From Candidatus Cloacimonadota bacterium (lineage in GTDB: Bacteria > Cloacimonadota > Cloacimonadia > Cloacimonadales > TCS61): a stretch of DNA of 5,419 nt. The stretch spans positions 1 through 5,419 of the forward strand of contig DAOVQH010000185.1 in assembly GCA_030628755.1 (NCBI GenBank). The letters are read 5' to 3'. Position 1 is the first letter of the stretch, and each line of letters starts with the position of its first letter. The notes below the pieces were generated by a model, which ran no database searches, was not told the DNA's origin, and saw only the letters and a list, made by a program, of their open reading frames with translations. Below are positions 1 through 5,419 of this stretch, piece by piece. Position numbers and translations under genes: made by a program.

Positions 1-488
1 GCTGGCTCGATTTTAATGTTTAGGGTATTTTGTAATTGACCATAAATTGTCTGAATTTTCCTTTTAATAGCTTCGTGTGTTACAGTATATTTACGGTCGT
101 CTATATAATAAAAGGACTTGTTTGTAATAGTTAATTCTCGACATTTTTTTAAATCGTCATGTAAATTATTAGTTCTATTCTTTAAGAAATCATAAAATTG
201 TTTACACTCTTTTTCATCTAAATTAATAATTTTTTCTGCAATCTCATTTATAAATTCAATCAAATCTTCTGAAATTTCTTCATCCATTGAGATTTTATAA
301 TAATACTCATTGTGTATCCTTTCTTGTAAAACTAATGCGCTTAAAGCACAATTATTCATAATGATATCTTTTGCTTCTTCATGTTCAAAATCATTAAATA
401 ATAAAAATCTAAAAACTTTATCAAAAGTAAATCTATCATAAATTTCATAGTTTTCTTTAAGATAATTTTCTAAAAATATTTCTTCCAT
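1..488 (-). CDS. Unrecognised protein, 5' part only (runs off left edge)
   Basis: An open frame starts with ATG at 488 and stays open to the window edge, giving 162 complete codons with the C-terminus missing. It begins MEEIFLENYLKENYEIYDRF. The visible part is rich in Glu, Lys, Ile and Asn and looks soluble and mostly helical, with no signal peptide or membrane segment. I recognise no catalytic motif. A two-residue pattern of acidic helices (around residues 75-125, ending NNLHDDLKKCRELT) could be a coiled or helical bundle. The start is set by the TAATG junction: its ATG shares one base with the TAA stop of the nuclease-like gene upstream, so the two are probably translationally coupled. No clear Shine-Dalgarno is seen. 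Its position after a restriction-type gene suggests a partner in the same defence or restriction locus, but this is inference from context only. Confidence 0.7.
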   Translation of the reverse strand, partial: MEEIFLENYLKENYEIYDRFTFDKVFRFLLFNDFEHEEAKDIIMNNCALSALVLQERIHNEYYYKISMDEEISEDLIEFINEIAEKIINLDEKECKQFYDFLKNRTNNLHDDLKKCRELTITNKSFYYIDDRKYTVTHEAIKRKIQTIYGQLQNTLNIKIEP

Positions 489-1582
489 TATTCTAAATAC
501 TTAAAACTTAGATTTAGCCTGCTTTTTTTAGCTTGTAAATCAAGACTAAAGATATTGTTGACTTCTATTCCTAAAGGAGTTAGAAAGATTCTATCGTATT
601 TCCCATTGGACTTTATTCTTTCAACTAACCCTAATTCCATACAAAAATTATAGGTAAAATTAAGCAGTTCATACATTGTTCTTTTTTTGTAAGAAACACC
701 AAACAAACCATTTACCAAATCTAATTTTTGTTGTTCGAATTCCTTTACATTTGGTATCCACTCGCCATTTGTAACTTCAATAAATCTTAAGAACCAATAA
801 ATATTAATTTTATGAACAGTCCAATTTCCATTCGTCAAAATTTTTAGCAATAGTCTTTTTTGTTCATTCAATAAATCTATTGATGGAAGCTGTCGTGGGC
901 TTGAGTTAAATATTATTGGATTGAAGTTACTAATATACTCTTTTCCATTTATTATAATTGATAAATTGCTTCCATCATGTTCTATCATTTCAAAATCCAA
1001 AGCTAATCTCATATAACATTTAAAATTGGTTGTATTATATGAATTAAAATATTTAGCTAATTCTAAAATTGTTAAGGTGTCTTTTTTTAAATCAAAAAAA
1101 GGTTTTAGTATTTTATTTAACCATCTTAAATAGCAAATTGTATAAGTTTTAGGTTTGGGTAATGCTAATCCGAAACTTAAACTTAATCTTTCTAATGTTT
1201 CAGTATATAAAATCTTAACTTGATTTGTTGAATACGTTCGAATTAAAATGTCGTTGTTATTTCCAAAATTATTAATTATTTGTTTATTCATTTTTTTCGT
1301 TTCTGAAGCGTATAAAATACAATAATCAGTTTTATCTGAGAATTTAACATTTTTATAGTTAAGTATTTGATTAAAACAATATTCTAATTTACTTTTTGAA
1401 TTTAAAATTGTTTCTAATTCAACAATTAGCTGATTTTTATTAAAATCTTCGACAACAAAATCAATTCTTCCAAAATCAGTTGTAATCTCTTGTCCTTTTT
1501 TAGATGCTATGGTGAACTCCAACGATTTCCCCAAAAAGTCTAAATTATTTAGTAGAGTCCATTGAACTAATGCTTCATTCAT
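488..1582 (-). CDS. Putative type II restriction endonuclease, PD-(D/E)XK-like
   Basis: This 364-residue protein is not one I can name, but its N-terminal third reads like a PD-(D/E)XK nuclease core. Residues 38-59 (GRIDFVVEDF...IVELET) give Asp41 followed by Glu55-Leu-Glu57 at the end of a second beta strand. A possible helix Glu22 lies before them, and Q72-ILNYK lies after, where related nucleases carry a Q/Y helix. The third catalytic position is Glu rather than Lys, as in BamHI (ExE). Residues about 145-225 and 240-345 look like two winged-helix-type DNA-binding regions (for example ERIKSNGKYDRIFLTPLG at 321-338). ATG 1582 is the first ATG after an in-frame stop, and AGGA (1591-1594) lies 8 bases upstream. 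The gene directly follows a methyltransferase remnant, which is the main support for a restriction role. It appears full length with no internal stop. Restriction function is inference; nuclease fold is moderately likely. Confidence 0.6.
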   Translation of the reverse strand: MNEALVQWTLLNNLDFLGKSLEFTIASKKGQEITTDFGRIDFVVEDFNKNQLIVELETILNSKSKLEYCFNQILNYKNVKFSDKTDYCILYASETKKMNKQIINNFGNNNDILIRTYSTNQVKILYTETLERLSLSFGLALPKPKTYTICYLRWLNKILKPFFDLKKDTLTILELAKYFNSYNTTNFKCYMRLALDFEMIEHDGSNLSIIINGKEYISNFNPIIFNSSPRQLPSIDLLNEQKRLLLKILTNGNWTVHKINIYWFLRFIEVTNGEWIPNVKEFEQQKLDLVNGLFGVSYKKRTMYELLNFTYNFCMELGLVERIKSNGKYDRIFLTPLGIEVNNIFSLDLQAKKSRLNLSFKYLE

Positions 1583-1587
1583 ACTAT

Positions 1588-1740
1588 TTATCCTAGATTA
1601 TCAAAACCAATTTGATTTTCTGTTCCATAATCTTTCAATTGCCAGTAAGGAGGAGAAGTAATAATTAAATGTACTGAAGAGTTCTTAACTTCAGTCATAT
1701 TTCTTGAATTGCCTATAATTATTTTATGTTTGGACTGCAT
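1588..1740 (-). pseudogene. N-terminal remnant of a beta-class DNA methyltransferase
   Basis: The 50-codon frame starts at ATG 1740 and stops at TAA 1588-1590. It reads as the start of a site-specific amino-methyltransferase of the N4-cytosine/N6-adenine type: a GNSRNM segment at 10-15, VHLIITSPPYW at 23-33 containing the catalytic motif IV (S/T)PPYW, then LKDYGTENQIGF at 35-46. Intact family members run to roughly 300 residues or more and, in the beta class, carry the target-recognition region and the AdoMet motif I (FxGxG) after motif IV. Here the protein ends four residues after GF, and no other reading frame continues it, so a simple frameshift is not the cause. An internal deletion or an insertion that moved the rest beyond position 1 would fit. 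The start lies 3 bases past the hflX stop with only a weak purine-rich stretch as ribosome site. It cannot methylate DNA by itself. Confidence 0.8.
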
Positions 1741-1743
1741 ATT

Positions 1744-3039
1744 TTATTTTTCTTCTATATATTTTTTTAAATTAAAATCTTCAATTTGTTTTTTTATATT
1801 TGGTAATAACTGTCGAGTAATTTTTATCTTCATTGATTGAACTTTGCTTTCGGTGTTGTAATAATCATCGATTACTTCAGCGTTATCGTGAATAAAAGAA
1901 ACAAGATTCTGTAATTCAGCAGGAATTTCCAAAGTTACAGTTACTTTACTTTTTACAACAAATTCTTCTACTTTTTTACTTAATTCTTCAAGACCCTTTT
2001 CATATTTAGCTGATATAAATACACAATCAGGATATGCTATAATCAACTGCTTCTTAAGAAATAAAAAATGATTTCCGCCAACTTTATCGATCTTATTGAA
2101 AACAACCAGGATATTTTTGTTTTCTACTTTTATCTCTTCCAGAACTTCATAAACAGAATCCATTAATTCAAGTACATTGAGATGAGACACATCAACAACA
2201 TGGAGAAGTAAATCAGCTTCCAAAACCTCCAAAAGCGTCGAATGAAAAGAAGTAACAAGTTTGTGGGGTAATTTCCTGATAAAACCAATAGTGTCAGTAA
2301 TAACTAATTTTTCGGTCTTTTCCAAACTCAGGGAACGTGTTTTGGCATCCAGAGTCGCAAATAGCTGATCTGCTGTATAACGATCTTCATGAGTTAGTTT
2401 ATTAAAGAGAGTTGATTTTCCAGCATTTGTATAACCTACCAATGCTATTGAAATTATATCTTTCCGTTTTTTTCTTTTCGTTAAGGAAGTATTCTCTATG
2501 GATTTTAATTTCTTTTTTAGAATTGCTGTCTTTTTGTGAATTCCTCTTCTATCAACTTCAATTTGCGTTTCACCCGGTCCTCTAAAGCCAATACCACCGC
2601 GGATACGTGAAAGATGTTTCCATAATCTTTTCAATTTTGTATATGCATACTCTAATTGTGCCAGTTCAACCTGAAGTTTTGACTGTCTGGTGCGTGCATG
2701 CCTGGCGAAAATATCGAGGATAAGCTCAGTTCTATCTACAACATTACAACCGGTAAAATCAGAGATATTTCGTGATTGGGATGGCGAAAGGTTATTATTA
2801 AAAATTAGAGTGTTTACTTTAAATTTTTGTGCTAAGGATTTTATTTCCTGCAGTTTCCCTTTTCCAATATATGTTGAAGTACTTGGTTTTTTAAGAGTTT
2901 GGATAAATGTTCTTATAACTTCAACTTCAGCAGTATTTGCAAGATGGTTCAACTCATTCACAGATTCATTATAATGTTCTCTGGAGTCTTTACTCCAATG
3001 AACACCAACCAAGAACACTCTATCTTTTCTATCTTGCAT
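1744..3039 (-). CDS. hflX: Ribosome-associated GTPase HflX
   Basis: A 431-residue HflX of the Obg-HflX GTPase group. The family binds the 50S subunit and, with GTP, splits stalled or hibernating 70S ribosomes. Visible parts in order: N-terminal HflX domain (about 1-145) with GKGKL at 59-63 and the NNNLSPSQSRN stretch at 81-91; the family signature GGIGFRGPGETQIEVDRR at 148-165; a G domain with G1 GYTNAGKST (202-210), a G2-region LFATLD (226-231), G3 DTIGF (249-253), G4 NKID (315-318) and G5 SAK (343-345); and a C-terminal domain from about 368. All GTP-binding motifs are intact. ATG 3039 is the only good start: an in-frame TAA lies two codons upstream and the next Met is at residue 293. There is no Shine-Dalgarno in front, so reinitiation from the gene ending 3 bases upstream is likely. 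Third gene of the pfp cluster. Confidence 0.97.
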   Translation of the reverse strand: MQDRKDRVFLVGVHWSKDSREHYNESVNELNHLANTAEVEVIRTFIQTLKKPSTSTYIGKGKLQEIKSLAQKFKVNTLIFNNNLSPSQSRNISDFTGCNVVDRTELILDIFARHARTRQSKLQVELAQLEYAYTKLKRLWKHLSRIRGGIGFRGPGETQIEVDRRGIHKKTAILKKKLKSIENTSLTKRKKRKDIISIALVGYTNAGKSTLFNKLTHEDRYTADQLFATLDAKTRSLSLEKTEKLVITDTIGFIRKLPHKLVTSFHSTLLEVLEADLLLHVVDVSHLNVLELMDSVYEVLEEIKVENKNILVVFNKIDKVGGNHFLFLKKQLIIAYPDCVFISAKYEKGLEELSKKVEEFVVKSKVTVTLEIPAELQNLVSFIHDNAEVIDDYYNTESKVQSMKIKITRQLLPNIKKQIEDFNLKKYIEEK

Positions 3040-3042
3040 ATA

Positions 3043-3333
3043 TTATGATTCGTAAATTAATACTTTCTTATTATTTTTTCGCCACTTGAGAAATTCTTCC
3101 TTTATTTCCATTTTCCAGATGGTTTCTTTATTCTCGTTTTCAAAAGTAAGAATATTCAAATAATGCATTCTATCATCTTTTCCTCGAAAGCTCTTTTGTG
3201 GCAGTTCAACGATTATTTCATTATCTTTTTTCAGAATAGTAACTTCGTTAATGAAAATTCCTGGTACAATTTCGATAACAGCTCTGGCTTCAACAATCCC
3301 TGAACTCACATCCCTGAATTTAATTTTCATCAT
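3043..3333 (-). CDS. Small conserved-looking protein, weakly SpoVG-like
   Basis: A 96-residue (or 95-residue) soluble protein between pfp and hflX. The N-terminal two thirds (MKIKFRDV, then EARAVIEIVPGIFINEVTILKKDNEIIVELPQKSF in the 15-49 region) has the layout of SpoVG: MKI-x-DV at the start, an alanine-rich strand, a 'function/induction' strand pair and a 'valPqkS' segment where SpoVG has its 'MPSRK' segment. SpoVG is a small nucleic-acid-binding regulator. The match is by eye and weak, so I give no symbol. The C-terminus (WKMEIKEEFLKWRKNNKKVL) is a charged helix. The pfp stop TGA lies inside the ATGATG at 3328-3333. The AGAGG at 3336-3340 is 2 bases from the first ATG and 5 bases from the second (3330), so the second Met, giving 95 residues, is the better start. 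Tight coupling to pfp is clear. Confidence 0.85.
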   Translation of the reverse strand: MMKIKFRDVSSGIVEARAVIEIVPGIFINEVTILKKDNEIIVELPQKSFRGKDDRMHYLNILTFENENKETIWKMEIKEEFLKWRKNNKKVLIYES

Positions 3334-4541
3334 GTCCTCTTATTTATCTGTCCTATCTCTTCAAGCATCTTTTGGAACCAAGGTCTATCCGTATCAAAAG
3401 GTTTCCCACCTTTTATTCTGTCAAATTCAATACATCGCAAAACATTATTCTTCTCTTCATCGATTCCAATCACTCCACTTTCTTTACTTAAACCACATTG
3501 AACTGCCATATCAGCAGTATTGAATATCAGTTTTAGGTCTTTCTTTCGTGGAGCTGCAGACCTGGCAAAATATCCACTTTTTTGAACGAGAACCTTCTCA
3601 GCTTTTAACATTTTGGAAAACTTTTTTGCAAACCACTGCCCTGGATTTATATCATCCAGACAAACATGTCCGAAGGCATCCCGAGGAACTTTTTCTTCAT
3701 TTGCTTCCATTTCTGCAACAATGCTTTCTACTCCTGCACCCTCGCTCAAGAAAATGTTTACTCCATCTTTTTCGTCCATTTTTTTATTCAATCTTTCTGC
3801 TTCACTTTTAATATCGAATGTCATTTCAGGAATATAAATCGCATCGATATCCCAGCGGTCTTTCGTCAGTAAAATATCAGGTAAGAATTTCTTCTTTCTC
3901 AATCTACGTCGATATTCACGTGCTGTGGCTGCTGTTAACCATCCGCAATTTCTTCCCATTACCTCATGAATGATCAACTGACGCGAGCTCGTAGTATTTT
4001 CATTTGCAACATTTTCAAAAAAAACTGCTCCCTGACGTGCTGCAGTCCAGGCTCCCATGGTTTGTCTTATTGGATAAACATCATTATCAACGGTTTTTGG
4101 TAATCCCACAACAGTAAGTTCATATCCTTTTTTAGTTAAATACCCGGCAAGTTCTGCTGCCATTATATTGGTATCATCTCCACCAATAGTATGAAGGATA
4201 GTTATTTCATCTTTTATTAATTGCTCTGCTGCTACTTGCATAGGATTCTCACCCTTCTTGATATATCCTTTTTTAATACAGTCTTCAGTATTGGTCAATT
4301 TAACCCGGCTATTACCAATTACACTTCCTCCATAAGAATACAACAGTTTTGCATTTTTCCTGACTTTTTTATTTACCAAAATACTTTTACCAAGAAGCAA
4401 ACCTTTATATCCATTAAGATACACAATTATTTCAGCATTAGGTACAAATTCTGTATATTTAATGATCAATCTTCCTAGAGCAGAAGATAAGCATGGAGCA
4501 ATTCCACCAGCAGTTAGAATCCCTATTTTTACTTTTGCCAT
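3330..4541 (-). CDS. pfp: Pyrophosphate-dependent 6-phosphofructokinase
   Basis: A 403-residue phosphofructokinase that phosphorylates fructose 6-phosphate to the 1,6-bisphosphate in the cytosol, probably with pyrophosphate and therefore reversibly. Motifs in order: TAGG at 10-13 (phosphate-donor loop), GGDDTN at 120-125, PKTVDND at 148-154 with the catalytic base Asp152 region, MGRNCGWL at 195-202, IPE at 237-239, and QKSGYFARSA at 320-329 for sugar-phosphate binding. The second Asp of GGDD and the Lys of PKT are the residues that distinguish PPi-PFKs from ATP-PFKs (GGDGS and PGTIDND), so donor choice is a family-based inference with good support. Length fits the roughly 400-residue bacterial PFP group. 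Start ATG 4541 follows a full GGAGG with 4-base spacing. It is the first gene of the pfp / small protein / hflX cluster. Confidence 0.95.
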   Translation of the reverse strand: MAKVKIGILTAGGIAPCLSSALGRLIIKYTEFVPNAEIIVYLNGYKGLLLGKSILVNKKVRKNAKLLYSYGGSVIGNSRVKLTNTEDCIKKGYIKKGENPMQVAAEQLIKDEITILHTIGGDDTNIMAAELAGYLTKKGYELTVVGLPKTVDNDVYPIRQTMGAWTAARQGAVFFENVANENTTSSRQLIIHEVMGRNCGWLTAATAREYRRRLRKKKFLPDILLTKDRWDIDAIYIPEMTFDIKSEAERLNKKMDEKDGVNIFLSEGAGVESIVAEMEANEEKVPRDAFGHVCLDDINPGQWFAKKFSKMLKAEKVLVQKSGYFARSAAPRKKDLKLIFNTADMAVQCGLSKESGVIGIDEEKNNVLRCIEFDRIKGGKPFDTDRPWFQKMLEEIGQINKRT

Positions 4542-4545
4542 TTTT

Positions 4546-4550
4546 CCTCC
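4546..4550 (-). promoter_or_regulatory. Shine-Dalgarno of pfp
   Basis: The minus strand reads GGAGG followed by AAAA and ATG. This is the strongest ribosome binding site in the window and fixes the pfp start at 4541. hflX, in contrast, has none. Confidence 0.9.
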
Positions 4551-4558
4551 AGATAAAC

Positions 4559-4573
4559 ATTATAATTCTTATA
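4559..4573 (-). promoter_or_regulatory. Possible -10 elements for the pfp cluster
   Basis: Between the terminator (ending at 4630) and the pfp ribosome site the minus strand carries TATAAG (4568-4573) and a perfect TATAAT (4559-4564). Neither has a convincing -35 at 16-18 bases; the only TTGTCA nearby (around 4600) is too far from both. TATAAT would place the transcript start almost on the Shine-Dalgarno, so TATAAG may be the more workable one. Some promoter is expected here because a strong terminator lies just upstream. Confidence 0.3.
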
Positions 4574-4629
4574 ACAAAAAATCGTTTATGTATATTTTAA
4601 TGACAAGCTTTTTCTGTTTTTTTTATAAT

Positions 4630-4672
4630 AAAAAAAACCCGAGTCGGGTTATATTAACTCGACTCGGGTTTT
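4630..4672 (-). terminator. Strong Rho-independent terminator, minus strand
   Basis: Perfect 13-bp arms AAAACCCGAGTCG (4634-4646) and CGACTCGGGTTTT (4660-4672). The apparent loop continues to pair through one G-T and then GTTA/TAAC (4648-4651 with 4655-4658), leaving a 3-base loop. On the minus strand the stem runs into eight Ts (the A-run at 4630-4637), which is the direction of all genes here. It ends transcription coming from the right (the 5048 gene or the repeat block) and insulates pfp. On the plus strand only four Ts follow, and no plus-strand gene is seen to need it. Confidence 0.88.
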
Positions 4673-4681
4673 ACAACCTTG

Positions 4682-4867
4682 ACCTTGAAAAGGTTTACCA
4701 CGAAAATGGGGTTTATGAGACTTCTCTACCTGCTGAACCCATGGCATGCCACATCATACCGACATGGTGTGATCGCCATGGCATGCTTTTCAACGGTTTC
4801 CTGCTAATTCCAACCATTGAAAAGGTCTACCTGGAAGAATTTCTCTGTTTGTAAACCTTTTCAAGGT
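4682..4867. repeat. 186-bp block with 17-bp perfect terminal inverted repeats
   Basis: The ends are accttgaaaaggtttac (4682-4698) and its exact reverse complement (4851-4867). A third, degenerate copy, attgaaaaggtctacct, lies at 4816-4832, and a loose inverse copy, ttttcaacggtttcc, lies near 4787-4801. The interior is less AT-rich than its surroundings and packed with short inverted repeats: GAGA/TCTC (4717-4726), GGGTT/AACCC (4709-4740), the large stem at 4744-4786, GGTT/AACC (4795-4815) and AGGT/ACCT (4823-4832). No credible gene spans it. It could be a MITE-like non-autonomous element. It could also be a structured RNA, since on the minus strand it is followed 10 bases later by a strong terminator. 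I see no target-site duplication. Confidence 0.6.
4744..4786. repeat. Nested long imperfect hairpin with overlapping palindromes
   Basis: GCATGCCA (4744-4751) pairs with TGGCATGC (4779-4786). ATCATACC (4753-4760) pairs with GGTGTGAT (4766-4773) through one G-T. The loop is GACAT and there is an asymmetric 1/5-base internal loop. The same stretch holds an 11-bp direct repeat CCATGGCATGC (4739-4749 and 4776-4786) and the 8-bp palindromes GGCATGCC (4743-4750) and GCCATGGC (4775-4782). It sits at the centre of the 186-bp block. Confidence 0.65.
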
Positions 4868-4907
4868 TTTCGATATATTTCCATTTCATTTTTTATTATC
4901 CTTTTTC

Positions 4908-4981
4908 TGTCATTCCCGAGAAATCGGGAATCCATGAAAAATAACAATCCCTGATAGATTCCCACTTGCGTGGGAATGACA
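4908..4981. repeat. REPIN-like doublet of two hairpins
   Basis: A 74-bp unit with 10-bp perfect ends TGTCATTCCC (4908-4917) and GGGAATGACA (4972-4981). Each end forms its own 8-bp hairpin with a 4-base loop: ATTCCCGA-gaaa-TCGGGAAT (4912-4931) and ATTCCCAC-ttgc-GTGGGAAT (4958-4977). Two REP-type palindromes in opposite orientation are the layout of a REPIN. The 'GTCATTCCCGC...GCGGGAAT' family is a familiar dispersed palindrome in several bacterial genomes and is usually spread by a RAYT transposase elsewhere in the genome. No transposase is present here. The flanking stretches 4868-4907 and 4982-5047 hold nothing I can support apart from a weak hairpin at 4991-5005. Confidence 0.75.
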
Positions 4982-5047
4982 TTTTATAAGAAACTTCGGA
5001 AGTTTTATTATCGGTCATGAAAAACTACTTACCTGAATACTATCCAT

Positions 5048-5419
5048 TTATTCTGCTGTTATACGATAAAATTTCTTCGCTTCTACAGGTACTGGTAGAA
5101 TAGCTTGACCGGTGTCTGTAACAGTCGTCTCAAGTAAGTTAAATGAACCATAAGGATCATCGCAACTGTATATTTTGTATTCATACCCTTCATTGTTCCA
5201 TGAAATTCTTATGCTATCTCCATTAGCTATAATTTCAATTTGTACATTCTCAGGTGTATCAGGTATAAATAAACATATATCGTCTGCATCTCTGGGTTCA
5301 ATTTTAAAGTTACTGTAGGTATAATTAACTACACCAGTAATGTTGTAAAAAACACCTTCTGTAGGAGAATATGCATACATCTGATCATCAACTCTGATTT
5401 CCCCTGAACAGTCATCTAC
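5048..5419 (-). CDS. C-terminal end of a probable secreted fibronectin-III-like protein
   Basis: The frame is open from the right edge to TAA at 5048-5050 and gives 124 residues. The ATG at 5380 is internal, because 14 more in-frame codons (VDDCSGEIRVDDQ...) precede it, so the true start lies outside the window. Residues about 1-48 (ending ITGVVNYTYSNFKIEPRDADDI) resemble the end of an OB-fold-like module found in large exported proteins of the FCB group. From PDTPENVQIEI on there is a fibronectin-III-like beta sandwich with SIRISWNNEGYEYKIYSCDDP and the closing KKFYRITAE. It ends with the domain and shows no sorting signal or membrane anchor. Export cannot be checked without the N-terminus. 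The nearest strong terminator is 375 bases downstream, at 4672, beyond both repeat units. Confidence 0.75.
   Translation of the reverse strand, partial: VDDCSGEIRVDDQMYAYSPTEGVFYNITGVVNYTYSNFKIEPRDADDICLFIPDTPENVQIEIIANGDSIRISWNNEGYEYKIYSCDDPYGSFNLLETTVTDTGQAILPVPVEAKKFYRITAE

Noticed and set aside
1583..1740. A simple frameshift as the cause of the short methyltransferase
   Set aside because: No other frame after 1588 continues the methyltransferase; the next gene starts 6 bases later and is unrelated in sequence.
2690..2974. Plus-strand open frame antisense to hflX
   Set aside because: It is a shadow of the clearly coding hflX frame, with no recognisable domain.
3548..3872. Three overlapping plus-strand frames antisense to pfp
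   Set aside because: They are shadows of pfp. The Phe/Leu/Ser-rich products are typical of the reverse complement of Lys/Glu-rich coding sequence.
4462..4854. A 130-codon plus-strand open frame running from inside pfp across the terminator and the repeat block
   Set aside because: It starts antisense within pfp, passes through the terminator hairpin, has no ribosome site and is of uneven composition. It is a chance frame.
4630..4981. CRISPR array
   Set aside because: The repeats are inverted rather than regularly spaced direct repeats, and there are no equal-length spacers or cas genes.
4991..5005. AAACTT-CGG-AAGTTT hairpin considered as terminator of the 5048 gene
   Set aside because: It has only six mostly A-T pairs and no proper T-tract behind it on the minus strand. 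The real terminator is at 4630-4672.

Overview
The window looks like AT-rich bacterial chromosome with nearly everything on the minus strand, so genes are read here from high to low coordinates. No marker fixes the species. A pyrophosphate-type phosphofructokinase, a C-terminal fibronectin-III-like domain ending in 'KKFYRITAE', and REP-like palindromes made of 'ATTCCC...GGGAAT' fit an anaerobic lineage such as Candidatus Cloacimonadota or a related FCB-group bacterium. That assignment is an inference from memory and is held with low to moderate confidence.

Layout in transcription order: (1) 5419-5048, the C-terminal end of a probably secreted multidomain protein. (2) 5047-4542, a 506-base intergenic region. 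It carries a 74-bp REPIN-like pair of hairpins (4908-4981), a 186-bp block bounded by 17-bp perfect inverted repeats and full of smaller inverted repeats (4682-4867), and a strong minus-strand Rho-independent terminator (4630-4672). The pfp promoter region and ribosome binding site follow. (3) 4541-1744, a tight housekeeping cluster: PPi-dependent phosphofructokinase (pfp), a 95/96-residue protein with weak SpoVG-like character that overlaps pfp by 1-4 bases, and hflX 3 bases further on. (4) 1740-1, a more AT-rich accessory stretch that begins only 3 bases after the hflX stop. It holds a 50-codon N-terminal remnant of a DNA methyltransferase (motif IV TSPPYW intact, the rest missing), a 364-residue PD-(D/E)XK-type putative restriction endonuclease, and an unrecognised gene that runs off the left edge.

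The housekeeping part is ordinary: glycolysis with PPi as phosphoryl donor, and a ribosome-rescue GTPase. The two places worth attention are the restriction-like locus, whose own methyltransferase is reduced to a stub while the nuclease-like gene is full length, and the repeat-dense block between the terminator and the REPIN. The latter could be a non-autonomous mobile element or a terminated structured RNA. I see no complete new system, and the restriction locus cannot be judged without the sequence to the left of position 1.
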